Assembly: GCA_021234155.1 (NCBI GenBank)
Contig: JAJEKV010000025.1
Span: 19,176,085 to 19,240,084, forward strand
Source: Isoetes taiwanensis
Taxonomy: Eukaryota > Streptophyta > Lycopodiopsida > Isoetales > Isoetaceae
Direction: 5' to 3'
Length of the DNA: 64,000 nt
The notes beneath the pieces are model-generated. The model searched no databases. It was given only the letters and a program-made list of their open reading frames with translations, and was not told where the DNA came from. The position numbers were made by a program, and so were the translations under genes. Positions 42,105 through 53,110 of this stretch are shown piece by piece (the stretch's first letter is position 1; the number at the start of each line of letters is the position of its first letter).

Positions 42105-42720
42105 GGAAGGAAGGAAGGAAAAATTTTTAACGTCCACGGAACCCAATCGGGTTATGGGACCAAGTACATAAGGGACCGAAGTCCTGGACCGAAGTCCAAA
42201 CAAGAGCATGGGCCGAAGCCCTTAAACCAAAGCACAACGTGAGCTAGAACACAACCATCATGACCCGGATTAAAAACCACTTGGGAAAAAACCGTTGCCA
42301 GGATGACTATGGCTGCTCACCGATCCAAAAATCCATGCTGTTGCACAAGCAACAAGCATACCTTCATACCTCCAAAGCAGTAAGGCTTCACCAAGCAACT
42401 CCGAACCGTAACCTCTTCACAACCGGTGCCGGGAAACAGACGCCCCAACGCCAATCGCCTGCATTACGCAAGGAAGGCGGCCGTAAAACCGCCGTGGAAA
42501 TCGCCCATCGAGGTGCCTCCTCACCCATCCTCCACCATTTTGCGCCAAGGCGCCAAAGACTTGTGTATGCACGCAGCGACATCCACTCAGCACATACAGT
42601 GGGCGCCATCCTTCACCGCCACGTTTCCAACGCCATCCATCATCGCATCCGCCGGGCAAAGCCTCAGCAGCCAGTAGCGACCGCCACGCCAGCGCCAGCG
42701 CCAGCGAGGCGAATAGTGAA
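42105..42720. repeat. Dispersed repeat copy B
   Basis: Matches 32760-33000 over its first 300 bases and continues into a GC-richer stretch with open frames (42260-42727) that resemble no family. The frame is Arg/His/Ala-rich, and the GC content probably keeps it open. Probably the fragment of a non-autonomous LTR element. Confidence 0.55.
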
Positions 42721-43084
42721 GGGATAGGTAGAGAAATTAAATGAAATATTTTATTTATTCCCATAGTCATGTTGTAAACTATTAGGTGGTTGAAATTCTT
42801 AGCTTTTTTTATCAATCTTTTGAGGTAGTTTTGGGCATCAAGTTTTAGTTGCAGTGGCTTAGAGGTTTGCCAAATTCTCCAAGAACGTCATCTAGTTGTT
42901 TGGGTTGGGTTATATGCAACCATCGCCAGAGAGGGGCCCTGTTTTGCCTTGTGTTAATTGGCGATGGCATATGATGGCCCATGTAAAAGGGTGAGCCTTT
43001 TACATGATGTGATGGTGCCTTCACCGCATGTGAACCGGCTTTTGGGTGGTTTTCGGGAAAACTGGCAGCAGTGCTGCCGGTTTG

Positions 43085-43235
43085 GTTTTATCTCGACATT
43101 AATACGTGAGATTTGCCATTGAATTATCTCGACATCAACACGTGAAATTTTGGTTCCCATTGAATTATCTCGACATTAACATGTGAAATTTGCCATTGAA
43201 TTATTTTGACATTAAAACGTGAACTTTGTCGATAC
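43085..43235. repeat. Tandem repeat upstream of the lipase gene
   Basis: Four to five copies of a roughly 37-45 bp unit: ttatctcgacattaacacgt, then gaaatttgccattgaa. It lies about 170-320 bp upstream of the lipase TATA box. Confidence 0.8.
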
Positions 43236-43402
43236 GTGGGATTTGTAAATACCTTTTTGCATGTGAAGCTGGTGGCTGGACCTGTAGTTTGTTCTTATTC
43301 AGGGTGATAAATCAACAGTGTTCTTATTAATGAATCATGATGATATCAAACAGTGCCAGTTTAGGATACCTTAAACTTAATTAGCAATATATGGAGGCAG
43401 TC

Positions 43403-43408
43403 TATAAA
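43403..43408 (+). promoter_or_regulatory. TATA box of the lipase gene
   Basis: TATAAA within GTCTATAAAATGG, 53 bases before the ATG. This predicts a short leader of about 20 bases. Confidence 0.6.
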
Positions 43409-43455
43409 ATGGCCCTTGCTTTTCTCTCCTCATAAAAGCCACAGAAGCTACAGAA

Positions 43456-44982
43456 ATGATAGGATCCACGGCATTCATCCCCACTACAGATCTTCCTTTT
43501 CTTCTCAAGAATTCCTTATTTCCTATCAATCTGCCAAATTCCCACTTCATAAAGTTTTGCTCCCCAAGAACAAGACGTGTTCATGTTCATCTGTCAGCCA
43601 GTTTAACAGACAATCGTTCTGTTAAGTCCAAAACTAATAATACCAATGATCCAATTTCTGTCCAAACCCAGCTCAAGGGCTCTGATCTGAGCCAAAGATG
43701 GAGAGAAATTCAAGGGAGCAATGACTGGAAAGGCCTGGTAGATCCCTTGGACCCTCTGCTCAGATCTGAAATTCTGAGATATGGGGAGTTTGCTCAGGTA
43801 TGCTACGATTCCTTTGATTATGATGAGAATTCGAAGTACCGGGGGAGCTGCAAGTTCAAAAAGAGCAGGCTCTTGGAAGAAGCAAATCTGCCAAATACAG
43901 GGTATGAGGTGACGAGATACCTGTATGCAACTTCAGTGTCAGATGTGGATCTGAGTGGGTTTTTCATAAAACCAAAGGATGATGTGGAGGATGCATGGAG
44001 CAAGAGCTCAAACTGGATGGGTTATGTAGCAGTGTGCAATTCAGAGGAGCAGATTCAAAAGCTTGGAAGAAGAGATATCGTGGTTGCTTGGCGAGGTACT
44101 ATCACTGCACTGGAGTGGCTTGAAGATCTCAAAGATTTTTTGGTTCCCAGTGGCTTGGATTCAAGCGCAGTCAAGGTCGAAAAGGGATTCCTGCATCTGT
44201 ACACTTCTAAGAATAGCAAATCCCGCTATGCTAAACTCAGCGCTCGAGAGCAATTGCTCAACGAGCTCAATCGGCTGGTTTCTATTTACGAAGATGAAGA
44301 AATTAGCATTACTGTAACAGGGCATAGCCTTGGAGGCGCTCTTGCTTTGCTCAGTGGGTATGATATAGCTCAATCCGGGCTTACCAGTAACAGAAGATTA
44401 ACCCGCTCTGAATTAACCCCTCAGGCTGCAGAATTGCACCCCATGTTCGAAGCACAGGAAAAAAAAACAGACAATGGGGAGATTCCTTTAACCGTGATCA
44501 CTTTCGGTGGCCCTAGGGTCGGAAATGACAGATTCAGAGAGAGATGCGAAGAGCTGAAAGTTAAAACTCTGAGAATTGTGAACGAGAAAGATATTGTGCC
44601 CAAATCGCCAGGTTTCCTGCTGAATGAAAACCTGGGGCCTCTCATAGATTTCTTAGATAATCTGCCATGGACGTTTTCTCACGTCGGGGTCGAAATAAAG
44701 ATGAGCTCTAATCTGTCGCCATATCTGCAGCCCAGCAGCAATCCAGGAGACCACCATAATCTGGAAGGGCATCTGCATCTGATCGATGGGTTCCATGGGC
44801 ATGGCAGAGAGTTTCGATCTGCCACAGATCGGGATCCTGCTCTGGTGAACAAATCGTGCGGATTTCTGCGTCCGAATCTGAAGATTCCGGTGTCCTGGTG
44901 GCAGGCTGAACACAAGGGGCTCGTCCGAAACGAAAAAGGCAGATGGGTCCAACCTGAGAGAAACGAGGACGAGTTCCACTAA
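43456..44982 (+). CDS. Chloroplast-type class I phospholipase A1 (PLA1-I gamma/DAD1-like)
   Basis: A 508-codon single exon. Residues 1-60 are Ser/Phe/Arg-rich with few acids, like a transit peptide. The mature part starts LSQRWREIQGSNDWKGLVDP and follows the plant PLA1-I gamma pattern: ILRYGEFAQVCYDSFDYD, GYEVTRYLYATS, NWMGYVAVC, RRDIVVAWRGT, the nucleophile elbow GHSLGG (Ser291), FGGPRVGN, then NEKDIVPKSPG (Asp379) and an HNLEGHLHLIDGFHG block (His434 the likely third triad member). Such enzymes release sn-1 fatty acids from plastid galactolipids and phospholipids; relatives such as DAD1 feed jasmonate synthesis. Substrate and pathway here are inferred. Being intronless fits the family. Confidence 0.93.
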   Translation: MIGSTAFIPTTDLPFLLKNSLFPINLPNSHFIKFCSPRTRRVHVHLSASLTDNRSVKSKTNNTNDPISVQTQLKGSDLSQRWREIQGSNDWKGLVDPLDPLLRSEILRYGEFAQVCYDSFDYDENSKYRGSCKFKKSRLLEEANLPNTGYEVTRYLYATSVSDVDLSGFFIKPKDDVEDAWSKSSNWMGYVAVCNSEEQIQKLGRRDIVVAWRGTITALEWLEDLKDFLVPSGLDSSAVKVEKGFLHLYTSKNSKSRYAKLSAREQLLNELNRLVSIYEDEEISITVTGHSLGGALALLSGYDIAQSGLTSNRRLTRSELTPQAAELHPMFEAQEKKTDNGEIPLTVITFGGPRVGNDRFRERCEELKVKTLRIVNEKDIVPKSPGFLLNENLGPLIDFLDNLPWTFSHVGVEIKMSSNLSPYLQPSSNPGDHHNLEGHLHLIDGFHGHGREFRSATDRDPALVNKSCGFLRPNLKIPVSWWQAEHKGLVRNEKGRWVQPERNEDEFH

Positions 44983-45002
44983 TTACTATGATTTTAATTT
45001 TG

Positions 45003-45290
45003 CAACTGATGCATGCACCTCATATCCTGTTCATGAAGAATTTATATATATGGTTTTTGTCCCGTATATAAAGCCTTTTTCCACACTAGTCACAAAATGT
45101 GATTGTCATATATCATACATGACACCGTTTGTGACTCCAAGGCTAAAAATGAGGCACACAAATATAAACTTGCTTTTCTACTGCACCCATGGTAGTCATA
45201 AACTTGCTTTTCCACTGCTTTGCAAGTGACACATGCACCTTATATCCTATTCATGACTTTATATATATGGTTTTCGTCCTGTATATAAGT
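45003..45290. repeat. Duplicated segment in the lipase 3' flank
   Basis: 45005-45070 (atgcacctcatatcctgttc...tatatatggtttttgtcc.gtatata) recurs at 45230-45292 with small changes. A second pair, aaacttgcttttc.actgc, lies between. Confidence 0.65.
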
Positions 45291-45765
45291 ACTTTATTTA
45301 TTCACCATCTTTCGAATTTTAGTTCAAATGGTTGGCTCAAATAGTTGGTTCTCACCTTGTACTTAAATATTATTGGCGGACATGTTCAATACATTGAATT
45401 TAAACAACAATTATAAAGATAGATAGTATTTTTACGTCTTTAAGTCAGGTGATAGTAAAATACATGACGTCAACCATGTAATGACTTCTCCGATTCAGGG
45501 CAGAAGAAACAAGGGAAATAAAATCAAGTTTGTACACACGTACCATCCACCTAATTGAACAAGCATAAGATGGAGATCGTTCACAGACAAATGTGACAAC
45601 TTAAAAGTAAGCTTCGTCAACAATGTGGCCTCGTATTATTATTGTTATTTATTCTACTCCATTCTTCCATTATGATCTGTACCTCAAAGATAATTTCTTA
45701 ACTATCTCGATCTATTTGCCATAGGACATTTTTGCACATAATTTTTGTGCATTGCGTGAATTGGA

Positions 45766-45932
45766 ACAAGATAAGGTTATCGGTCGCGCCGAGGCTGATA
45801 ACCAAAACTGCGGGACTGAGGTTGTACGTCCGAGGCCTTACGTGCCAAATATCTGGCCGAGGACGTACAACTGAGGCCGCACATTTTTGGTTATCACACG
45901 AGGCAAAGACCAATAACCACCTTATCAGGCTT
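45766..45932. mobile_element. Fold-back MITE
   Basis: The left arm (gataaggttatcggtc..., ctgataaccaaaa, gttgtacgtcc) is complementary over about 75 bp to the right arm ending near 45930 (ggacgtacaac, ttttggttatcac, aataaccaccttatc). This gives a long hairpin of about 165 bp with a small loop. There is no coding content. Confidence 0.7.
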
Positions 45933-45954
45933 ATATGGGTGGAATAGTACTGAT

Positions 45955-46062
45955 GATTAGTTATCAATACTCGAGTACTGATAACTAATTATCAGTACTC
46001 CTCCAATAGTGATAACCAAAAAACAAGGACTCTCACTTTACACAAGAGAGTCCGATAAGGAA
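45955..46062. repeat. Cluster of palindromes
   Basis: tatcaatactcgagtactgata near 45961 is a near-palindrome; GAGTACTGATAA-cta-ATTATCAGTACTC follows; GGACTCTC and GAGAGTCC form an 8-bp stem at about 46029-46055. The tgataacc word of the neighbouring fold-back element recurs here. Confidence 0.65.
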
Positions 46063-46299
46063 GGTTTGCATGTGGCTTACACAATATAGCTAGATTGGAA
46101 AATAATGACTATAATACCTCTAAATATATTAGATAAAAAAGAGTGTAGATACATTAGAAAAATTTCATAGATTATTATTTTCTTCATAAATATAACATTG
46201 ACGCTTTTCTGCATAAAATTTTTAAAGCATTTGGAACCAAAGTCGCCAGCTCTCTAGAACTAGTACATTGCATGCTCAAACTTTAAAGAGAGGCATTTA

Positions 46300-46385
46300 A
46301 AAAGTTCCATGTTATTAAAGGGATTTGAACCCTAATCATAGCCCCTCCAAACCCCCATTCTAACCACTAAACCAAGTATTATTTT
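46300..46385 (-). mobile_element. tRNA-derived SINE head with intact Pol III boxes
   Basis: On the minus strand, A box TGGTTTAGTGG (plus 46364-46374) and B box GGTTCAAATCC (plus 46321-46331) both match the Pol III consensus and are about 33 bases apart. The sequence does not fold as a tRNA acceptor stem, so it is a SINE head rather than a tRNA gene. The 3' end is not defined. Confidence 0.65.
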
Positions 46386-46424
46386 ATTAATTCATATATA
46401 CTTAAGATATTCAAAGACTAATGT

Positions 46425-47770
46425 TTCTAGAATGTTTTAAAATTGTTCTAGAATTTAGGGCGTGCACAAATATGAGTATGGGCATTCTGGTTCTTGGCTA
46501 GAAAGTTTTGAAATGCTCTAGAAAGTTCTAGGATGTTCCAAAAAATTGTGGAATGTTCTAGAACGTTCGAAGATGCTTTAGAACATTGTAGAATGTTAAT
46601 ATTCTAGATGGATCTAGAACACTCTAAAATGATCTAGTCTAGAATGTTCCAGACAGTTCTAGAAAAATTCTAGAATGTTCTAGAAAGTTCTAAAATGAGC
46701 TTTGATTGGTCAACAAGCATGGATAATCAATCCATTTTAAAATAGAAGTTGTTAAGAATAGTAAATTAGTCTAAAAATAGAAAGTTTTATTGAAATTTGC
46801 AAAAATTCAAATAGAATGTTCTACATAGTTCTAGAATTCTAGATGCTCATAGATAAGCACTTCAATTTTTTTTTTCAAAAATTGCAAGAACTCATAATAT
46901 GTAGATGGTTCTAGGAATGTTCTAGATGTTTATAGATAAGCACCTCAGTAAAAAAATAGAAAGTTTTTTTTTAAAGAATGCAAAAAGGCCAAGTAGAATG
47001 TTCCAGATACTCAGATGCTCATGAGCAAGCAGCTCAGTCTAAAATAGAAAGTTTTTGAAATTTTACAAACAACTAAAGTAGAATGTTCTAGAATGTTCTA
47101 AATGCTAGGATAAGCATCTCAGTTTAAGAATAGAAAGTTTTCTGATAAATTGCAAGAACTCAAAATAGAATATTCTAGATAGTTCTAGAATGTTCTAGGT
47201 GCTTGTGGATAAGCATCTCAGTAAAAGAAGAGAAAGTTTTTTCGAAAGAAGGCAAAGTAGGATGTTCTACATACTCAGATGCTCATGAGCACGCAGCTCA
47301 GTCCAAAAATAGAAAGTCTTTGAAGTTTTACAAACAATCAAAATAGAATGTTGTGGCATGTTCTAGATGCTTATGGGTAGGCACCTCAGTCAAAAAATAG
47401 AAAGTTTTGAAACATTGCAAGCTCAGTAAAAAATTTAGAAACCATAGGATCGAGCAAAGAATTTTAAATGTTAGACATGCTACCACCTGCCCCCACTTTA
47501 CACCACCCCAACGATGGCGTAATGATGCTCATGGATGGGCACCTCAGTCTAATCCAAGAATAGTAAATTAGTTTAAAAATAGAAAGTTTAATTGAAGTTG
47601 CAAAAGCTCAAAACAAGATTTTCTAGATAGTTCTAGAATACTCGAGATGCTCATGGATAAGCACCCTAGTTTAAGAATAGAAAGTCTTTTTGAAAAATTG
47701 CAAGAATTCAAATCAGGATATTCTAGATAGTTCTAGAATGTTCTAGGTGCTCGTGGATAAGCATCTCACC
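46425..47770. repeat. TTCTAGAA-rich degenerate repeat tract
   Basis: Over about 1.3 kb, variants of gttctagaatgttctag recur dozens of times. They are mixed with a larger 120-150 bp unit (aagcacctcagt.aaaaatagaaagttttt...caaaatagaatgttctagatag). At 46668-46690, five alternating TTC/GAA triplets, each separated by two bases, form a textbook heat-shock element. No coding content is seen. Confidence 0.8.
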
Positions 47771-47779
47771 AAAAAATAG

Positions 47780-49064
47780 AACAAATTAAATAGAAAGTTT
47801 TGAAACTTTAGAAGCTTAGTCCAAATGTTAAAAACCGTAGGATTGATACGTAACCCCTTTGCACCATAAGAACATGCTAAAATTGCAACATGCACCGTAG
47901 TTTGCACACACACGTCTTCCCTTGCAAACCTTGATCCTTCCCTTCCAGGAACCACTTTTGTTAGGTTAAATGGCCATATTCCAGTTGCCATGAAACTTGC
48001 CTTTATGTTGGACAATCAAGTAGACCAGCCGAAATGGCCTGGAAATGAGTTCAGCTATGTCTTCCCTCTTTGGTTCAGTCCCTTCCTTCCTTACCATATA
48101 GTCTGCCCTTAGTCTTTTGAATGCAGCTTTGAATGGTACAAGGCAAGATACATCTAGTGGTTGTAGCCTATGCGATGTGTGAGCAGGTAGTAGGGCAAAA
48201 TGTATACCCATCTCTTTGGTAGCAAGGATGACATCCAATTCCACATGGCTACCATGGCCATCCAAAGAGGGGAGATGAGGTTGATCAAAGTGACACCCTC
48301 CCGTGGACTCTCTAGACCCAAAATGTGAGCCATAACTTAAACAATTCAGTGGTCATCCAAGCTGATTGCTGCACTGCCTGAATTGCTCCCTCTTCACACC
48401 TTGCTATGTTGTCTTGCCTCATCCTTGTACCCTTGAAAGTATAGAGATTAGGCAACAACCCTTCGCAGATTGACATACACTAAAATAGTCACCCATTCCC
48501 TTTTATATTCATAACTAGCTCGCTAACCCTATTCTCCCCTTTCCCCGACAATTATCCTCAAACCCTTTACTTTCCCAAATTGGATCCCCTGCCTCGTCTC
48601 CCAGATTCCAAATTTTTGAGGGGGAAAGCTGAACTCATCATATACTTCTTTCAGCTCCCCGTAGAAGCCATCCAAGTTGGCTTGATTCATTGCCCGGGCA
48701 CGTGAAACCCTCCTAAGGGAGATCTCGGGGTGCCTTTGCTTGAAAAGCTTCCACCATTTGCTCCCTGGCACACCATCAAAGGCTGACTTACCCTCCCTCG
48801 CCATCTTGATTGCACTCTCCTTTACAAAGAGCCGTGAGTCACGCGACATACCCCGCTCTCGCGCCCGCCATTGCTCAACCAACCAATTCCTTCTTCTTGG
48901 GCCAGTGTCGATCCGGGATGCCTTGCATTCTTCTTGAAAATCCGCCCATACCAATCCCCTCGATAGACGCACTGGGTATGCCCGACCGCCTAGATGCCTC
49001 TAAACCTGAAATTCCATTCACTTACCTCGCCGAAAGGTCGCCGACATCTCTTCTTCCGGCCCAT
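47780..49064 (-). pseudogene. pogo/jerky-type (CENP-B-like) DDE transposase, broken
   Basis: The minus-strand start is MGRKKRCRRPFGEVSEW (49064), like a pipsqueak-type HTH. A CENP-B HTH segment follows, with GVPGSKWWKLFKQRHPEISL, RRVSRARAMNQANLDGFYGE and FSFPPQKFGIW. Next is a damaged NxDETG-like stretch, then MDGHGSHVELDVILATKEMG, HTSHRLQPLDVSCLVPFKAA and finally IKASFMATGIWPFNLTKVVP. The second and third catalytic Asp (DGHGSH, QPLDV) are visible; the first is lost in a frame break near 48600. The order matches Tigger/jerky transposases of the Tc1-mariner-pogo group. Inverted ends were not found. Confidence 0.82.
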
Positions 49065-49069
49065 TGTCC

Positions 49070-50830
49070 TCGCTTTGTTGGTCTCCTTTTGGCATTGCAG
49101 TGCAGATCCGCTTAGTCGATGCCCCTTTCTTCTTGGCTTTGGGCGCATTAAACCCGCTTTGCTAGCCACGCCGCTGGTCCGCCAAAGGCGCGAAACCGGT
49201 GGCATCGATCTGTGGCCGTGCCCTAGTCGACACCATCGCCCATTGTGCGTGGAAAAACAGGGACATGCTTGATTCTTGCCGGATTGAGATATTATTGATG
49301 GAACCGCCGAGCCACCGGGTAATCTTGATAATCCATCTCGCTCGAGGCGATTATGGCTGGAATTAGCCTCGCTAATCCAGCCCCAAAGATTGAATCATGC
49401 CTCGGGATGGCTAATGGCGTGGGGGTACCTCGCGCGCCAAGGATGGGTCCCCCGGCACGGGCGGCGGGGTTCAAAGGTGATGAATGAGCCGCCACTTGCC
49501 ATGCTGGGAGGAGAATGGGACAAATGAGGTAAGGGTACCGATATGGTTTAAGGAGACTTACGATGTTATCCACTTAGTTCAACAAATAAATAGATAGAAA
49601 AATGTAAGAAATAATCCTTAGAATCTTATAGCAAATTCCAAGAACAAAGGTACTTGGTTTCCACAACTGCTATGGAGCATCCGGGCTTCACCCAACCGAT
49701 CTAAAGATTAAGCCAATTTCCAAGGATTTAGGGCTTAAAGGAATTGATCAAGGCCTATTTCCTTCAAAGACAAGATCAATCCGTTCTACAAATGCCTTTG
49801 GGTTTAGATGGGTTCAATCACAATCGAGATTCAATCTCGTGCTTCATAGATATCAAGAATCGTATGCACTGCAGAATCCCGCCAGCAAGACCTTAAGCGC
49901 AATGATAATCACAGTCGACGGATTCGAAACAAAGAGCCCGAACTCAATCTCCGAGCTCTGAAGTGAGCAACGATGCATAGGCCGGGTTGCTGGGTGCCTA
50001 ATGGTCGATAGAGGTCTTCCGCTTCCCCGATTTAGGTTGACACCCCTCCTATACCCGCTACGGGCTTTTTTCCTCTAATTAAGGCATCTTCATGATGTGC
50101 TATTCTGGTTCACGCCCAAATCGTCCCTTTTGCATAAAGCTTTCCTTTGAAATATCGCCCCTTTTGCATGAAGCTTTCATTATCTTTAGGATATTTTGTC
50201 CTACTCTTTTGCTCGTAATACTTGAGTATAGTATGTTGCCCCTTTTGTCAATTCTTGTAACCATTAGTATCCCTATGCCCCATTGCCTTAATCTCTTGCT
50301 TTGGATCACTCCCCTAGCATGCTCCATATCAATCCATCCTTCTTAAAGAAGATCGTCCATGATCTTTCGAATGCACTTCAAATGGGTCCATCCCTTCTCA
50401 AAGTAATTGCTCCCAAATCAAATTGCATCAAAGGGTTCCTTAATCCTGCAAACTTAAGAAACAAGCTTATGATATCCGCTGCATCCTCAAGAGACGATAT
50501 ATCCTTGTACCTCCATGCACACATTATTATCTTCGTATCTCATGTACTACTTGATTGTATCTCCATGATACAAGATTCCACGATACTAACCATTGTATTC
50601 TCCGCGATACATCGATGTAATTTTTGTCGCCCAAGTAGCTACAACTACAATTTCCATTCTTCAAAAATTTACATCAAATGCACCACGCTTACATAATAGT
50701 TTAATTTTCATTCCACACAAAAAAATCAACATACAAATCAAATCTTACCCTAAAGGATGTAAATTTTTTTACTATTTTACCCCATAGTTCCCATTTGAAG
50801 CCACCTCCTTTCTTTGGCATTAGTGCTTTA
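49070..50830. other. No gene assigned
   Basis: Mixed sequence with short frames that match nothing recognised. It includes a near-repeated cccttttgcat.aagctttc at about 50125 and 50158. It probably contains old transposon fragments. Confidence 0.4.
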
Positions 50831-50839
50831 GAAGCAGGT

Positions 50840-51976
50840 ATGTAGAGTAGTAGTCATAGTAGAATTAGCATTCCAGATGAGGTAGTATCTTGTATCTAGA
50901 GTAGGGCCATCCTAGAACCCTCATGCATCATCTTGAACCCTAATCAAGGAACCCTAACTCTAGTTAGATATGTATGATTAGGTTAAGATGTTCTTCTTAT
51001 GATTATCATGATATGATGTTATGGGATGTTGGTTGATCATGTTTGCTCCTCTTGTATTGGGAAAGGGGGTAGAGACCTAGAGCCATATGTAGTATGCTCC
51101 TAGATTAGATCCCTTAGTTCCTATTAGTTGCCCCTGCATAGGAGTCCACCCTGGCCATGGAGTCTATGATGTGACCCAAAGACCACATAACGGGCTAGAG
51201 GCAATGTGGGAGGGAGGATCCCCGCCGAAAGGGGCTACGGGGATCCCATAGTGGCTAGGCTTATGGCCGGTCACTGCAGGGGCCGAGCATGGGTCCCACA
51301 CCTCCCGGGGCAATGGTGTCGCCTCTTCCCGAGAGCTGCGTGCGTGGGCTTGGCTCGCTTTGGGGGTTAAGTCCTGCACGAATCGTGTCGCCACGATTCT
51401 CTCAGCCCATGGAACCTCTAGACCCCGGAAGGGGAGATGCAACCCTTCCCGCCCCAGCGACCAAGGAGATGCAACCCGAGTAGTCCCGATGGGTGATGCC
51501 ATGGGATTGCGATCCTAAGGCTAGAGTCATGTCGTAGCCCGATGTAGCCCATCTCCAAAGTATGTGCACAGGAGGGGCGATGGAGTGGTCAACCCTAGCC
51601 ATTGTCTTATGCCAGCCCTCGCCATTGTCATTATTCTAATCATTTATCCGAGGCCTATCCGGCCGGGCCGGTTCACCTTTACGAACCCAAGAACTCTCAT
51701 GTTTTATGGGTTATGATTATCATCGCTGCACTTGTGGATATGTGATGGACTACCCTTCCGAGGTGGTATGTTGTATTGCATTGCTAGTTCGACGGTTTAT
51801 CGCCTGGCCGCTATAGGAGCCCATAGGGGAAGGACGCCGTAAAGACACCTTTCAGAACCCCTCCCGCACTATGGTCACCTCGTAGTGCGGGTAGATCAAG
51901 GCCTGTATGGTTGTTGAGCCGACGGGGATTGCCGAGTGTAGGCAATCGGGCGCCAGATATCTAGCAGTGGAGCGCC
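50840..51976 (+). repeat. Probable 5' LTR of an LTR retrotransposon
   Basis: The sequence leading up to a perfect primer-binding site ends gccaca|a. It has the GC-rich composition and frame-less nature of a plant Ty3/gypsy LTR. The left edge is not determined, and no second LTR was recognised within the window. Confidence 0.45.
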
Positions 51977-51980
51977 ACAA

Positions 51981-51992
51981 TGGTATCAGAGC
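51981..51992 (+). promoter_or_regulatory. Primer-binding site, initiator tRNA-Met
   Basis: TGGTATCAGAGC, a perfect 12-base match to the common plant LTR-retrotransposon primer site. Confidence 0.85.
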
Positions 51993-52547
51993 GATGTTCT
52001 TGGTTGACCAGAACTAGCACTGACCATAACCATGAAAGTAGTCTAACAGCTTATAGGGGTGAAATGAAAATTTCCACCATCAACCTCTAAAAATAGGGGA
52101 AAAATTTTCTCCTAGGTAGTGGGTCCGTAAGAATAGGTTAAGTTGTTAGATGATCTAAAGAATGAGTCAAATTCACCTTCTAGTAAATTTAGAAGTGAAA
52201 ATTATGCATCCGCATCAAATTTCACCTAAAATGGGTCAAGAATTATGCCAACTGAGACCGTGAAAAATGGCGCAAATCCATAATTAATACTTCAAACTAT
52301 TAGAAATTTGAAAATTTTAAGGTATAATATGAAATTAAGTATATATACCAAGTAATTAAATATATACCAATAATTAGATTATATTGGTGTAATTAATAAG
52401 GGGCTAATAAGTAGGCCTATTAATGGTAAGAGAATCATTCCCAGACCCTCCTTTAAATATCTTGCCACCTCATTTCCCTCCCAAACTCTTTCCTCCACCA
52501 TATCTCTCTTGCTCAAATTTACGCTACCCATTTTCTAGACCGCTAAG

Positions 52548-52931
52548 TATGGCACGCACTCAAAATGCATAATTCAGGAAGTTTGGGAAGAGACCCACGA
52601 TTTCGATGGCGCAGTAGCGCTGGTCCATTACACGTAAGCAGATCCCGCCACACCTTCCGACCAAAGCCGTGAAAGAGGTGTTCTCCTCCAAATGACGATA
52701 CCTTCCACATCTCCTCGGGAGGAGGCGGCCCTACTAGCAAGAGCCAGTTTTTCGCCGGGCGGCACTCAACGAACCGACGTAGTCCCGGCCATTTTGGACC
52801 CTCGACCCGACACGGAGGTAGAGCAGGTGAAAGATGTTGTAGTGGAACACCGGTGTCCCTCTCGCCCTCCTAAAAAATGTGGTGGGAGATATCAAATTTA
52901 TGGTGCGATTTTAAATGTTTGTTTGGTTTAG
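52548..52931 (+). pseudogene. Putative gag start of the LTR element, frame-broken
   Basis: An ATG at 52548 begins MARTQNA and stops, then basic segments continue (RKFGKRPTISMA, RWSITRKQIPPHLPTKAVKE). A second frame, 52692-52931, is acidic and Pro-rich. It lies about 560 bases after the primer site, where gag is expected. No retrotransposon gag domain is clear. Confidence 0.35.
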
Positions 52932-52933
52932 TG

Positions 52934-53110
52934 ATGTAACGCCCGGATTCAATCATTTCCTGAACTCAGAACAACCCGATTCCTACGCCACCCGTCCCCA
53001 TTCCACTTCCTACGCCACCCGGCCCCATTCCAATCTCCACCGAACCATTTCTAAACCCACGACCCACCCGCGCTTCCCCGGGTTGCACACGGGCTATGGC
53101 GCTTTTTAAT
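52934..53110 (+). repeat. Possible LTR start (TGTAACGCCCGG) with a short duplication
   Basis: TGTAACGCCCGGATTC resembles the opening of many plant Ty3/gypsy LTRs. Within it, tcctacgccacccg.ccccattcc is repeated in tandem at about 52980 and 53010. The other end is not visible. Confidence 0.4.

Noticed and set aside
42260-42727. 155-codon frame in the dispersed repeat as a gene
   Set aside because: Frames on both strands are open because of local GC content, the sequence lies in a repeat copy, and no family is matched.
46300-46385. A true tRNA gene
   Set aside because: The Pol III boxes are present, but acceptor and anticodon stems do not form.
52548-52650. MARTQNA...RKFGKRP as a second histone H3 tail
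   Set aside because: Only MART and scattered basic residues agree, K4 is absent and no histone fold follows. The position after a primer-binding site fits a gag start better.
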